Positions 16,071 to 25,546 of a stretch of DNA of 33,193 nt are shown one piece after another. This DNA comes from an uncultured Porphyromonadaceae bacterium (lineage in GTDB: Bacteria; Bacteroidota; Bacteroidia; Bacteroidales; Muribaculaceae). A program made the position numbers and the translations under genes. Below the pieces are notes generated by a model, which saw nothing but the letters and a program-made list of their open reading frames with translations, did not search any database and was not told the origin of the DNA. Positions within the stretch are counted from its first letter, which is position 1. The number at the start of each line of letters is the position of its first letter. Location of the stretch: assembly GCA_947176615.1 (NCBI GenBank), contig CAMWRO010000002.1:1-33193 (forward strand). Direction: 5' to 3'.

Positions 16071-16356
16071 ATGTGTGAAATGAATTTTTGTTTTGGAAAA
16101 CTTTTTGTGATTTTGAAAAATGTAGTGTGTTTATATATAGCGAGTTAGCGTTTTGAAATGGAAAACTTTGTGGCAGTTGCGTTGTTTTGAGTTGCTGATT
16201 GTGTGTTTTTCTTGATGACGCGTGAAATACTCTATCCTGTTAAAATCCACTGTGTTCTGTGTCTTGGAATCACTTGAAACGAGGCCGATTCTTAGTGGAA
16301 TTATGTCGAGTGGAATGGTTGTAAATGATTTTTAACGTTGATGCGAAAAGGGGAGT

Positions 16357-16388
16357 GTTGTCTATGTTGGCGGATTGTAGTAACTTTG
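16357..16388 (+). promoter_or_regulatory. uvrB promoter (GTTG-20-TAACTTTG)
   Basis: TAACTTTG at 16381-16388 is an exact -7 box. GTTG at 16357-16360 is a 3-of-4 -33 box with a 20-nt spacer. The ATG follows 23 nt after the -7 box. Confidence 0.6.
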
Positions 16389-16411
16389 TAAATTATACAA
16401 AATCGAAATAA

Positions 16412-18502
16412 ATGAAGTTTAAACTCTCATCTTTATATAAGCCAACAGGGGACCAGCCTCAGGCGATTGACAAACTTGTCGAAGGGATTCGGCGTGGCGA
16501 CCCGGCGCAGACACTGTTGGGCGTCACAGGCTCGGGAAAGACCTTTACAATGGCCAATGTCATCGAAAGAGTCGAGAAACCCACTCTCATATTGAGCCAT
16601 AATAAGACTCTTGCGGCCCAGCTTTACAGCGAGTTTAAGAACTTTTTCCCCGAAAATTCGGTGCAATATTTTGTATCTTACTATGATTATTATCAACCCG
16701 AGGCTTATATCCCGTCGGTTGACAAATATATCGAGAAAGACTTGATGATTAACGACGAGATTGACAAGTTGCGTCTTGCCACAACGTCGGCTTTGTTATC
16801 GGGGCGAAAAGATGTCATAGTTGTGTCCTCGGTTTCGTGTCTTTACGGCATGGGCAATCCGGAGGATTTTGACAGTAATGTGATTGACATCCGCGTCGGG
16901 CAAAAGATTGCGCGAAATAAGTTTTTGCGCGACCTTGTAGGTGCGCTTTACAGCCGCAATGAAATAGATTTGCGTCGCGGTAATTTCCGTGTGAAGGGCG
17001 ACACGGTTGACATCCGTCTTGCATATGAGGAAATCGTGTTGCGCGTGACCTTCTGGGGTGATGAAATCGAGTCGATAAAGACACTTCATGCTGAGGACAG
17101 TACCTCGCTCGGCTCTCACGACTCATTCAAGATTTTTCCGGCGAATCTTTTTGTGACATCTGCAGCCCGCATGGGGAGCGCGATTGCTCAGATCGAGCTC
17201 GACCTTGGCAGCTCGGTCAACGAGTTTTACCGAGAAGGAAAAGAACTTGAGGCAAAACGGCTTCAGGAACGTGTCACATATGATGTGGAGATGTTGCGCG
17301 AAGTGGGACACTGCTCGGGAATTGAAAATTACAGCCGCTATTTTGACGGCCGCGAACCGGGCATGAGGCCCTTCTGTCTTCTCGACTATTTCCCGAAGGA
17401 CTTTTTGACGATTATCGACGAGAGTCATGTCACGTTGCCGCAGGTGCGTGCAATGTTTGGCGGCGACCTGTCGCGAAAGATGAATCTTGTCGAATACGGA
17501 TTCCGTCTCCCTGCCGCTCTTGACAACCGTCCGCTGAAGTTTGAGGAATTCGAGAGGCTGACACCGCAAGTGGTGTATGTCAGCGCGACTCCGGCCGATT
17601 ATGAACTTGAAAAATGCGAAGGAATAGTGGTCGAGCAGATTATACGACCCACAGGACTGCTTGACCCGATAATCGAGGTCAGGCCGTCGCTGAATCAGAT
17701 AGACGATTTGCTCCATGAAATATCACTGCGTATCGAGCGCGGGGAAAGAGTCCTTGTCACAACCCTTACCAAGCGTATGGCTGAGGAGCTGAACGAGTAT
17801 CTTCTCAAGCTCAGAATAAAAACAGCCTATATTCACAGTGATGTCGAGACGCTTGACCGCATCAGGATTCTTGACGACCTGCGTGCCGGTGTATATGACG
17901 TGCTTATCGGTGTCAACCTTCTGCGCGAGGGCCTTGACCTTCCCGAGGTCTCGCTGGTTGCAATTCTTGACGCTGACAAGGAGGGTTTCCTGCGCAGTCA
18001 CCGCTCGCTGACACAGACGGTAGGCCGTGCGGCCCGAAATCTTAACGGAACCGTAATCATGTATGCTGACAAAATCACCGACTCCATGCAGCAGACAATT
18101 GATGAAACGGCCCGGCGGCGCTCATTGCAGCTCGCCTATAACGAAGAACACGGCATCACGCCGCAAGCAATCGTCAAAGCCCGCAGCGCACTCATCGGTC
18201 TTGACAAAGAGGATGAGACTTCGACTATGCGACCGTTGGGCGCCGGCAAAGATCGGGGCGGGAAGAAAAATACCGCGATTCCCTATGCCGAGGAATATTC
18301 TACCCGTGTCAATGTCGCTGCCGACCCTGTCATGTCTTATTTCAATGCCGAGCAGTTGCAGAAGATTATCACGCAGAAGCGTACCGAGATGGTCGAGGCT
18401 GCAAAGAAGATGGAATTTATCGAGGCTGCAAGGTTGCGTGACGAGGTGCTTAAACTTGAAGAAATGATGAAACAGAAACAAGAGGAGGAGGAAAATTCAT
18501 GA
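16412..18502 (+). CDS. uvrB: Excinuclease ABC subunit B
   Basis: A 696-residue nucleotide-excision-repair protein that receives damaged DNA from UvrA, verifies the lesion and recruits UvrC. The Walker A loop GVTGSGKT is at 37-44. The damage-probing beta-hairpin YYDYYQPEAYIP is near residue 90-105. The Walker B region reads TIIDESHVTLPQ, and helicase motifs VSATPADYE and VGRAARN follow. The C-terminal UVR motif (MVEAAKKMEFIEAARLRDEV) that contacts UvrC is present. It is slightly longer than the E. coli protein because of a linker before the UVR motif. The start MKFKLSSLYKPTGDQPQAI is the family N-terminus. It overlaps ygiQ by 4 nt (ATGA), indicating coupling. Confidence 0.97.
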   Translation: MKFKLSSLYKPTGDQPQAIDKLVEGIRRGDPAQTLLGVTGSGKTFTMANVIERVEKPTLILSHNKTLAAQLYSEFKNFFPENSVQYFVSYYDYYQPEAYIPSVDKYIEKDLMINDEIDKLRLATTSALLSGRKDVIVVSSVSCLYGMGNPEDFDSNVIDIRVGQKIARNKFLRDLVGALYSRNEIDLRRGNFRVKGDTVDIRLAYEEIVLRVTFWGDEIESIKTLHAEDSTSLGSHDSFKIFPANLFVTSAARMGSAIAQIELDLGSSVNEFYREGKELEAKRLQERVTYDVEMLREVGHCSGIENYSRYFDGREPGMRPFCLLDYFPKDFLTIIDESHVTLPQVRAMFGGDLSRKMNLVEYGFRLPAALDNRPLKFEEFERLTPQVVYVSATPADYELEKCEGIVVEQIIRPTGLLDPIIEVRPSLNQIDDLLHEISLRIERGERVLVTTLTKRMAEELNEYLLKLRIKTAYIHSDVETLDRIRILDDLRAGVYDVLIGVNLLREGLDLPEVSLVAILDADKEGFLRSHRSLTQTVGRAARNLNGTVIMYADKITDSMQQTIDETARRRSLQLAYNEEHGITPQAIVKARSALIGLDKEDETSTMRPLGAGKDRGGKKNTAIPYAEEYSTRVNVAADPVMSYFNAEQLQKIITQKRTEMVEAAKKMEFIEAARLRDEVLKLEEMMKQKQEEEENS

Positions 18503-20391
18503 GTGAAGATAGCAAAAACAGATTAATGCGCACTGAACTGTGGCTGCCCACGTCGGTAAAGGAGATGAATGCGTTGGGCTGGGATTCGGTAGATGTCGTG
18601 TTGTTTACCGGAGACGCCTATGTCGACCATCCCTCGTTTGCCGCGGCAGTTCTTGGCCGCACCCTTCAGGCTGCCGGTTATAAGGTGGCCATAGTGCCGC
18701 AGCCCAACTGGCAGGACGACCTGAGAGACTTTAAAAAATTTGGTGCCCCACGACTGTTTTTCGGCGTGTCAGCCGGAGCTATGGACTCAATGGTAAATCA
18801 TTATACCGCCGCCCGTCGCCGCCGCAGCAATGACGCCTACACACCCAACGGTCGACACGGGGCGCGTCCGGATTATCCTACAATTGTATATACGAAAATT
18901 CTGAAAAAACTCTTTCCCGGCACTCCGGTAATAGTCGGTGGCATTGAGGCTTCGATGCGGCGTTTGTCCCACTACGATTACTGGCAGGACCGTCTGCGAG
19001 GGTCGATTCTGCTTGACTGCGGTGCCGACATGCTTTTATACGGTATGGGCGAAAAGTCTATTCTTGAACTTACGCAGCGTATCAGCCGCGGGGAGGACAT
19101 CAGTGAAATAGTCGACATGAAACAGAGTGTCATCGTGCGCCCTCTTTCAGAAATGCCGGCTGCTGACGATGATGAAAACATAGTTCTCAGTTCGTTTGAG
19201 CATTGCCTGCGCGACAAGAGGGCGCAGGCTCTCAACTTTCGTCACATCGAGGAGGAAAGCAATGCCATGAAGGGGAAAATCCTATGGCAACAACACGGGG
19301 ATGCGGCAGTAAAAGTCAATCCCATGTATCCTCCGCTGACTATGGATGAGATTGATGCCGCATATGATTTGCCCTATACGCGTATGCCGCATCCGCGATA
19401 CAAGGGAAAGCATATCCCGGCTTACGAGATGATACGACATTCAGTCAACCTTCACCGCGGGTGTTTCGGCGGATGTGCATTCTGTACCATATCGGCTCAT
19501 CAGGGAAAGTTCATTGCATCGCGGTCTCCCCGCTCGATAATCAACGAGGTAAAGGCTGTAACCCGAATGCCTGATTTCAAAGGATACATAAGTGATCTCG
19601 GAGGGCCGTCGGCCAACATGTATCGCATGGGTGGCAAAAACATTGAGGCTTGTTCCCGCTGTCGTCGCCCGTCGTGCCTGCACCCGCGTCCTTGTCCGAA
19701 CCTCAACACCGACCACGGCCCGCTGCTTGAACTATACCGTCAGGTCGATGCTTTGCCCGGGGTGAAGAAGTCATTCATCGGCAGTGGAGTCAGGTATGAC
19801 CTGTCAATGCATCACACAGGTAATGAAAAAATAGACAGGACCAATAGAATATTCAACGAGGAGTTGATTGTTAACCATGTGTCGGGACGACTGAAAGTCG
19901 CGCCGGAGCATACATGTCCACAGGTGCTCGACATCATGCGAAAGCCTTCATTCTCGCTCTACCACGAGTTTTCGCGGCTTTTTGACCGGGTGAATCGTGA
20001 GAACGGTTTGCGGCAGCAATTGATTCCCTATTTTATCTCGTCACATCCGGGATGTCATGAGGGGGATATGGCGGAACTTGCTGTTGAGACAAAGGACATG
20101 GGGTTGCAGCTGGAACAGGTGCAGGATTTCACACCGACTCCCATGACTCTCGCAACCGAGATTTTTTATACAGGCATACATCCTTACACCGGAGAAAAGG
20201 TGTTCACCGCCCATTCTCCCGAGGAAAAACTGGCTCAAAGGAAATATTTCTTTTGGTATGACCCGGCTTACCGGGCTGATATTGTGCGCTCGCTACAGCG
20301 GTTGCACCGTACCGACCTGTTGAAACGCCTGTTCCCTCAATCGGCATCCTATCCTTACGGAAACAAGCGTCGGGCCGGCTCTAAACGATAG
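18499..20391 (+). CDS. YgiQ family radical SAM protein
   Basis: A 630-residue protein of the YgiQ (UPF0313) radical SAM family. It begins with the family-specific region (LPTSVKEMNALGWDSVDVVLFTGDAYVDHPSF), then a cobalamin-binding-like fold (VIVGGIEASMRRLSHYDYW). The radical SAM cluster motif follows at Cys322, Cys326 and Cys329 (RGCFGGCAFC). A further cysteine group (CSRCRRPSCLHPRPCPN, about residue 390) could hold another metal or cluster. The reaction is unknown for the family. It starts inside the uvrB stop codon (ATGA overlap), so the two are cotranscribed, though a functional tie to DNA repair is not established. Its end overlaps the convergent ftsE by 11 nt. Confidence 0.93.
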   Translation: MSEDSKNRLMRTELWLPTSVKEMNALGWDSVDVVLFTGDAYVDHPSFAAAVLGRTLQAAGYKVAIVPQPNWQDDLRDFKKFGAPRLFFGVSAGAMDSMVNHYTAARRRRSNDAYTPNGRHGARPDYPTIVYTKILKKLFPGTPVIVGGIEASMRRLSHYDYWQDRLRGSILLDCGADMLLYGMGEKSILELTQRISRGEDISEIVDMKQSVIVRPLSEMPAADDDENIVLSSFEHCLRDKRAQALNFRHIEEESNAMKGKILWQQHGDAAVKVNPMYPPLTMDEIDAAYDLPYTRMPHPRYKGKHIPAYEMIRHSVNLHRGCFGGCAFCTISAHQGKFIASRSPRSIINEVKAVTRMPDFKGYISDLGGPSANMYRMGGKNIEACSRCRRPSCLHPRPCPNLNTDHGPLLELYRQVDALPGVKKSFIGSGVRYDLSMHHTGNEKIDRTNRIFNEELIVNHVSGRLKVAPEHTCPQVLDIMRKPSFSLYHEFSRLFDRVNRENGLRQQLIPYFISSHPGCHEGDMAELAVETKDMGLQLEQVQDFTPTPMTLATEIFYTGIHPYTGEKVFTAHSPEEKLAQRKYFFWYDPAYRADIVRSLQRLHRTDLLKRLFPQSASYPYGNKRRAGSKR

Positions 20392-21037
20392 TCTTGTTCT
20401 CGCAGCGTATTACGCGTCCCGGGAACCGGTCGACAAAAGTCAGGTTGTGGGTTGCCATGACAACGGTGGTTCCGGCGGCTGCAATTGCATGGAGCTGCGA
20501 CATAATCTGCTCGCCGGTGACGGGGTCGAGATTTCCTGTCGGTTCGTCGGCAAGAATCAGTTTTGGGTTGTTGAGCATGGCGCGGGCGATTACAACCCGT
20601 TGCTGCTCGCCTCCCGACAGCTCGTGGGGCATCTTGTAGCTCTTGTTCAGCATCCCGACGTTTTTCAATACCTCGGCAATGCGGCGGTCTATTTCCGCGC
20701 GATCTTTCCATCCCGTCGCTTCAAGGACGAATCTCAGATTGGAATCCACATTGCGGTCAGTCAGCAGCTGGAAGTCTTGAAACACAATTCCTATTTCGCG
20801 TCGGAGATAAGGTATCTGCTTGCGCTTTATTGCGTTCAGGTCATAATCGAGTACCCGCGCCTCGCCGAGAGCCACGGGAATCTCGGCATACATTGACTTC
20901 ATCAATGATGATTTTCCACTGCCCACTTTGCCGATGAGATAGACAAACTCTCCCTCATCGACTGTCAGATTGACATGTTTCAGGACGATCAGTTCATTGC
21001 GGTGCAACTCGACGTCGCGGTAATTGATTATTGACAT
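20381..21037 (-). CDS. ftsE: FtsE-like ABC transporter ATP-binding protein
   Basis: A 218-residue ABC ATPase. It has Walker A GKVGSGKS at 36-43, the Q-loop in IGIVFQDFQLL, the signature LSGGEQQR, Walker B LILADEPTGNLD and the switch histidine in MATHN. Size, the absence of a fused membrane domain, and FQDFQLLTDRNV all match FtsE, which with FtsX regulates peptidoglycan hydrolases at the division site. FtsX is not adjacent here; in Bacteroidetes the two genes are often apart. A LolD-type lipoprotein exporter ATPase is the main alternative. It lies downstream of recQ, separated by a strong hairpin, and converges on ygiQ. Confidence 0.8.
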   Translation of the reverse strand: MSIINYRDVELHRNELIVLKHVNLTVDEGEFVYLIGKVGSGKSSLMKSMYAEIPVALGEARVLDYDLNAIKRKQIPYLRREIGIVFQDFQLLTDRNVDSNLRFVLEATGWKDRAEIDRRIAEVLKNVGMLNKSYKMPHELSGGEQQRVVIARAMLNNPKLILADEPTGNLDPVTGEQIMSQLHAIAAAGTTVVMATHNLTFVDRFPGRVIRCENKTIV

Positions 21038-21065
21038 TGCTGAATATGGGGGGTAGATTCAATGC

Positions 21066-21126
21066 AAAATATTGTTATTCCACAGTCACGGCAACGGTTG
21101 CGCGACAGGAGGAATAACAATATTTT
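21066..21126. terminator. Strong bidirectional hairpin between recQ and ftsE
   Basis: The 16-nt arms at 21066-21081 and 21111-21126 are exact reverse complements (core AATATTGTTATTCC), with a 29-nt loop holding a second small hairpin (GCAAC/GTTGC). Each arm ends in a T-run when read outward. It starts 13 nt after the recQ stop on the minus strand, so it most likely ends recQ transcription. Confidence 0.75.
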
Positions 21127-21138
21127 TATTCATAACAT

Positions 21139-23325
21139 TTAATTTCCGAGGTCAGAATGGAACTTAATGCGCATAAGGCGGATTTCTTCCTCGGAATACT
21201 CGTCGCCAAGTTCCTTGAGCGCGTCGTTGAGGTCGTCGCTCTCACTTTCTTTGAAATAGTCAAAGATTTCCTCCTGACTGTCCTCATCAATAACCTCGTC
21301 AATATAATAATTGATGTTGACCTTGTAGCCGGCATAGACTATAGCCTCGATTTTGTCAAGAAGCTCGCTGAACTCGATTCCTTTGGCATTGGCGATTTCA
21401 GGCAACGGAATCTTGCGGTCAATGGTCTGTATTATAAAAATTTTCAGACTTGAACGGTCGGGGACACTGCGCACTCGCAAATCTTCGGGACGTTCAATCT
21501 CGTTGGCCTCGACATGGCGTTTGATGACTTTTACAAATTCATCGCCATATCGCTTGGCTTTGCCGGGCCCGACGCCGGGAATGTTCTGCAACTCGTCGAT
21601 AGAAATGGGGTAGGTCGTGGCCATTGCCTCAAGCGACGGGTCTTGGAAGATGACATAGGGGGGCAATTGAAGGTTGCGGGCGACTTTTTTTCTCAAATCC
21701 TTGAGGATACTGTACAGTTCCGGGTCGGCGGCACAAGACGCACCGCTTTTTAATATTTCAGGTTCAGCCTCCTCGCTGAATTCGTTGTCCTCGACTATTT
21801 TGAACGAAACCGGAGAGTTCAGGAACTTGCGTCCTTTCGCAGTGATTTTGAGCAACCCGAAATTCTCGATGTCACGCTCGATATACCCGGCGATGTCAGC
21901 CTGCCTTACGATGGCGTTGAGCAGTTTCTCGTCGACACCCTGCTCGCAGCCAAACACTTCTAACTCGTCGTGGTGATAGGTCTGGACATCATTAGTCATC
22001 CGGCCGGTCATTACGTCAATGACGTGTTCGGCTTTGAACTTTTCTTTCAGTGCAATAATCGTTTCAAGCACTGCACACAAATCGTCTTTAGCTTCCACTC
22101 GTTTTTTAGGATTTAAACAATTGTCACAATTTCCACAGTTGTCATTTCCGAAATTTTCGCCAAAATAGTGCAGGAGAGATAGACGCCGGCAAACACTTGA
22201 CTCGGCATAGGCAGCGGTTTCTTTGAGAAGTTGCCGCCCGATTTCCAGTTCGGCGAGAGGCTTTCCCTGCATGAATTTTTCCATTTTTTGCAGGTCTTTT
22301 GCCGTATAGAAAGCAAGGCAATGGCCTTCGCCGCCATCACGTCCGGCGCGTCCGGTCTCTTGATAATACCCCTCCAGCGATTTGGGTATGTCGTAGTGGA
22401 TGACAAATCTGACATCGGGTTTGTCAATTCCCATTCCGAATGCGATTGTCGCCACGATTACGTCGACTTCCTCAAGCAGAAACGCGTCTTGATTCATCGA
22501 TCGTGTCGCGCCATCCATACCGGCGTGATAAGGAAGAGCGCGGATGTCGTTTACCCGTAGCATCTCGGCAAGTTCTTCGACTTTTTTACGGCTCAGGCAA
22601 TATATAATACCTGAACGTCCGGGATGTCCCTTGATAAAACGTATGATGTCTTTGTCTATTGTCGAGGTCTTGGGCCGCACCTCATAGTAGAGGTTGGGGC
22701 GGTTGAACGACGACTTGAACACATTGGCATTGAGCATACCGAGGTTCTTCTGTATGTCATGCTGCACTTTAAGTGTCGCGGTAGCCGTGAGTGCAATGAC
22801 AGGACGAGACCCGATCTCATTGATAATGGGGCGTATGCGCCGGTATTCCGGGCGGAAATCATGTCCCCATTCCGAAATGCAGTGCGCTTCGTCGACTGCA
22901 TAAAAAGAAATCGGAACTGTTTTCAGGAATTCGATATTGTCTTCCTTTGTCAATGATTCGGGGGCGACATACAGCAACTTGGTTTTCCCTGCCACAATGT
23001 CGGATTTTACCTGATCGATGGCCGCACGGTTAAGCGATGAGTTCAGAAAATGAGCCACATGGTCTTCTTCGCTGAAGTGTCTCATCGCGTCCACTTGGTT
23101 TTTCATCAAGGCAATCAGGGGGGAAATCACAATGGCCGTTCCGGGTTGCAGAAGGGCCGGTAGCTGATAGCACAGTGATTTTCCGCCTCCGGTCGGCATA
23201 AGTACGAATACATCGTCTCCATTCATGAGGGATGTCATTATCGCCTCTTGGTTGCCTTTGAAAGAGTCAAACCCAAAGTGCTCCTTTAGTGCTGATTTTA
23301 ATAGTGATTCAGTTGCCGTTGCCAT
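21139..23325 (-). CDS. recQ: ATP-dependent DNA helicase RecQ
   Basis: A 728-residue 3'-5' DNA helicase acting in recombination and fork repair. RecQ motif 0 is seen in HFGFDSFKGNQEAI, Walker A at 44-51 (PTGGGKSL), the DEAH box at 145-148 (AVDEAHCISEWGHDFRP) and motif VI in QETGRAGRDG. The RecQ zinc-binding cysteines follow (CRRLSLLHYF...CGNCDNC, about 380-410), then a winged helix and an HRDC domain (about 560-640, PPYVIFQDPSLEAMA). An acidic C-terminal tail of about 90 residues extends beyond HRDC, as in other Bacteroidetes RecQ. I see no clear promoter in the 138 nt between clpX and recQ, so read-through from clpPX is possible. Confidence 0.95.
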   Translation of the reverse strand: MATATESLLKSALKEHFGFDSFKGNQEAIMTSLMNGDDVFVLMPTGGGKSLCYQLPALLQPGTAIVISPLIALMKNQVDAMRHFSEEDHVAHFLNSSLNRAAIDQVKSDIVAGKTKLLYVAPESLTKEDNIEFLKTVPISFYAVDEAHCISEWGHDFRPEYRRIRPIINEIGSRPVIALTATATLKVQHDIQKNLGMLNANVFKSSFNRPNLYYEVRPKTSTIDKDIIRFIKGHPGRSGIIYCLSRKKVEELAEMLRVNDIRALPYHAGMDGATRSMNQDAFLLEEVDVIVATIAFGMGIDKPDVRFVIHYDIPKSLEGYYQETGRAGRDGGEGHCLAFYTAKDLQKMEKFMQGKPLAELEIGRQLLKETAAYAESSVCRRLSLLHYFGENFGNDNCGNCDNCLNPKKRVEAKDDLCAVLETIIALKEKFKAEHVIDVMTGRMTNDVQTYHHDELEVFGCEQGVDEKLLNAIVRQADIAGYIERDIENFGLLKITAKGRKFLNSPVSFKIVEDNEFSEEAEPEILKSGASCAADPELYSILKDLRKKVARNLQLPPYVIFQDPSLEAMATTYPISIDELQNIPGVGPGKAKRYGDEFVKVIKRHVEANEIERPEDLRVRSVPDRSSLKIFIIQTIDRKIPLPEIANAKGIEFSELLDKIEAIVYAGYKVNINYYIDEVIDEDSQEEIFDYFKESESDDLNDALKELGDEYSEEEIRLMRIKFHSDLGN

Positions 23326-23463
23326 AGTTTTATCTAAGGAAAGATTGTTAGAGGATATGCGAGAGGGGTATCGGGTATTTTGGTCAGAAATGTTTCAGAA
23401 TGTGTGGAAACGTGATCTATCTATGATTTAATACACAGAGATTTTTACAGAATTAAAATGTAA

Positions 23464-24726
23464 TCAGTCAGCCGTTGTGTCAAAGTAAGCGTTGCGTAGT
23501 TTCTCAGCGGCATAGTCGCGGTCTATCACAAGCTCTTTGACGTCGGACGACGGGGTTTCAAACATTTTGTCAATCATGACCGTTTCGACAATTGACCGCA
23601 GTCCGCGTGCCCCGAGTTTGTTCTCGATTGCTTTGTCGACGACAAACTCCAGCATGTCGGGAGCAAATGTCAGCTTGACTCCGTCCATTGCAAACAGCTT
23701 TTCATATTGTCGCGTAATTGCATTTTTGGGTTCGGTCAGCACGCGCAGCAATGCGTCTCGGTCAAGCGGGTCGAGATGGACAAGCATGGGAAGGCGGCCG
23801 ATTATTTCAGGAATGAGGCCGAATGACTTCAAGTCCTGAGGCGCGATGTATTGCAGGTAATTGTCCTTGTCAACCTTGGCGCGGGTCGCACTGCCGGTAA
23901 ATCCCACGACATGAGTGTTGAGGCGGTGGGCGATTTTGCGCTCGATGCCGTCAAAGGCTCCTCCGCAGATGAAGAGGATGTTCTTCGTATCGACAGGAAT
24001 CATTTTTTGTTCGGGGTGCTTGCGGCCACCCTGCGGGGGCACGTTGACAACCGAGCCTTCAAGCAGTTTCAGAAGTCCCTGCTGCACACCTTCGCCCGAT
24101 ACGTCGCGGGTAATCGACGGATTGTCACCCTTGCGGGCGATTTTGTCAATCTCATCGATGAACACGATGCCTTTCTGCGCTTTCGCGACATCATAATCGG
24201 CTGCCTGAAGAAGGCGCACGAGCAATGACTCGATGTCTTCGCCGACATATCCGGCCTCGGTCAGTACCGTCGCGTCAACGATGGCAAACGGCACGTCGAG
24301 CAGCCGGGCGATTGTCTTGGCAAGCAGAGTCTTGCCTGTGCCGGTCGGCCCGACCATGATGATGTTGCTTTTTTCGATGTCGACATCGTCGTTGTCTTGG
24401 GCAAGTCGTTTGTAATGGTTGTAGACGGCTACCGAAAGAACCTTTTTCGCATCATCCTGACCGATGACATACTGGTCGAGGAAGTCGCGTATTTCACGCG
24501 GCTTGGGAACTGAGTCCAGTTTGGCTGCTGCACCGGCAGTGTCGCCGCTTTTGCCGTTGTTGTCTTTGACACCGAGTTCGATGCGGTAGTCCTTGAGCAA
24601 CCCTTCAATCTGGTCCACGCAGCTGGAGCAGATGTAGGTGTCCTCGATGGCACTCGGCACCATGATGTCGTTATAGGACGGCTCATTGCCGCAGAAAGAG
24701 CATTTTACTGTCTTTTTCTTTGCCAT
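23464..24726 (-). CDS. clpX: ATP-dependent Clp protease ATP-binding subunit ClpX
   Basis: A 420-residue AAA+ unfoldase that feeds substrates to ClpP. The N-terminal zinc domain uses Cys9, Cys12, Cys33 and Cys36 (CSFCG...CSSCV). The AAA module has Walker A GPTGTGKT, Walker B GIVFIDEIDKIARK, the pore loop GYVGED and the arginine-finger region. The ClpP-docking tripeptide should lie in the loop before RKHPEQ. An in-frame ATG 13 codons upstream exists, but MAKKKTVKCSFCG is the family start and lies 7 nt after the clpP stop. It is cotranscribed with clpP. Confidence 0.97.
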   Translation of the reverse strand: MAKKKTVKCSFCGNEPSYNDIMVPSAIEDTYICSSCVDQIEGLLKDYRIELGVKDNNGKSGDTAGAAAKLDSVPKPREIRDFLDQYVIGQDDAKKVLSVAVYNHYKRLAQDNDDVDIEKSNIIMVGPTGTGKTLLAKTIARLLDVPFAIVDATVLTEAGYVGEDIESLLVRLLQAADYDVAKAQKGIVFIDEIDKIARKGDNPSITRDVSGEGVQQGLLKLLEGSVVNVPPQGGRKHPEQKMIPVDTKNILFICGGAFDGIERKIAHRLNTHVVGFTGSATRAKVDKDNYLQYIAPQDLKSFGLIPEIIGRLPMLVHLDPLDRDALLRVLTEPKNAITRQYEKLFAMDGVKLTFAPDMLEFVVDKAIENKLGARGLRSIVETVMIDKMFETPSSDVKELVIDRDYAAEKLRNAYFDTTAD

Positions 24727-24733
24727 AATTCTG

Positions 24734-25417
24734 TCACTTCTTAACGGGCAGAAGGATGTCGTCAATCATGCCGTATTCTTTTGCAACATCTGCTGTCATC
24801 CAGTAGTCGCGGTCGGCATCGCGCTCGATTCGTTCAACCGGCACGCCTGAGTGGTCAGAAATAATCTTATACAGCTCAGCCTTGTATCTAAGGATTTCGC
24901 GGGCGGTAATTTCAATGTCGGAAGCCTGTCCCTGTACTCCGCCGAGGGGCTGGTGGATCATCACACGGGAGTGGGGGAGGGCAAGGCGTTTACCTTTCTC
25001 GCCGGCCACAAGGAGTACTGCGGCCATAGATGCGGCCATGCCGATGCAGATGGTCGACACGTCGCTTTTGATGTGCTGCATCGTGTCATACAGTCCGAGA
25101 CCGGCTATAACCGAGCCGCCGGGAGAGTTGATGTAGATAGAGATGTCTTTTCCGGGGTCGACCGAGTCAAGATAGAGCAACTGACCCTGTACCACTGTCG
25201 CGGTATATTCATTGACATCGGTGCTGAGAAAAATGATGCGGTCCATCATAAGGCGTGAGAACACGTCCATCTGGGCCACGTTTAACTGACGTTCCTCTAT
25301 GATTGTGGGAGAAATGTAGGAGGATGTGATGGTAGATGTGGCGTTGGCATACTGGTCAAGGGCCAATCCGTTCATCCCCAAGTGCTTTACAGCGTAATTT
25401 CTGAAATCGTTATTCAT
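24734..25417 (-). CDS. clpP: ATP-dependent Clp protease proteolytic subunit ClpP
   Basis: A 227-residue serine protease forming the tetradecameric chamber of ClpXP. The catalytic triad is in register with E. coli ClpP: Ser130 in IGMAASMAAVL, His155 in VMIHQPLGG and Asp204 in RDADRDYWM. The N-terminal 30 or so residues before SPTIIEERQL are probably a propeptide. It is followed 7 nt later by clpX. The trigger factor gene tig, often upstream of clpP in bacteria, is absent: the next gene upstream is an HdeD-like protein on the other strand. A good promoter is found about 100 nt upstream of the start. Confidence 0.97.
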   Translation of the reverse strand: MNNDFRNYAVKHLGMNGLALDQYANATSTITSSYISPTIIEERQLNVAQMDVFSRLMMDRIIFLSTDVNEYTATVVQGQLLYLDSVDPGKDISIYINSPGGSVIAGLGLYDTMQHIKSDVSTICIGMAASMAAVLLVAGEKGKRLALPHSRVMIHQPLGGVQGQASDIEITAREILRYKAELYKIISDHSGVPVERIERDADRDYWMTADVAKEYGMIDDILLPVKK

Positions 25418-25514
25418 ATATCAATGTAAATGTAAAACTTTCTATAATAATTAATATTGTGCCAAGGTCGTCGAGGATGGTTGCAAAGACTCTACATGCC
25501 TTGGTTTCATAATG

Positions 25515-25546
25515 TAAAGGTATAAAAAAAAACACTACATCACAAA
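25515..25546 (-). promoter_or_regulatory. clpP promoter (TTTG-20-TACCTTTA)
   Basis: On the minus strand TTTG (25546-25543), a 20-nt spacer and TACCTTTA (25522-25515, 7 of 8 to TAnnTTTG). The predicted leader is about 90 nt. Confidence 0.55.

Larger units (their letters stand above)
15946..16411. other. 466-nt divergent intergenic region between nrdD and uvrB
   Basis: This AT-rich stretch has no credible coding frame. It holds the nrdD promoter with its palindrome on the left and the uvrB promoter on the right. The middle contains short repeats (TGGAAAACTTT at 16094-16104 and 16159-16169; AGTGGAAT at 16294-16301 and 16309-16316) of unknown meaning. Confidence 0.7.

Noticed and set aside
15946..16411. 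Riboswitch or tRNA in the nrdD-uvrB spacer
   Set aside because: No cloverleaf, no conserved B12-box or other aptamer pattern recognised; class III reductase needs no cobalamin control.
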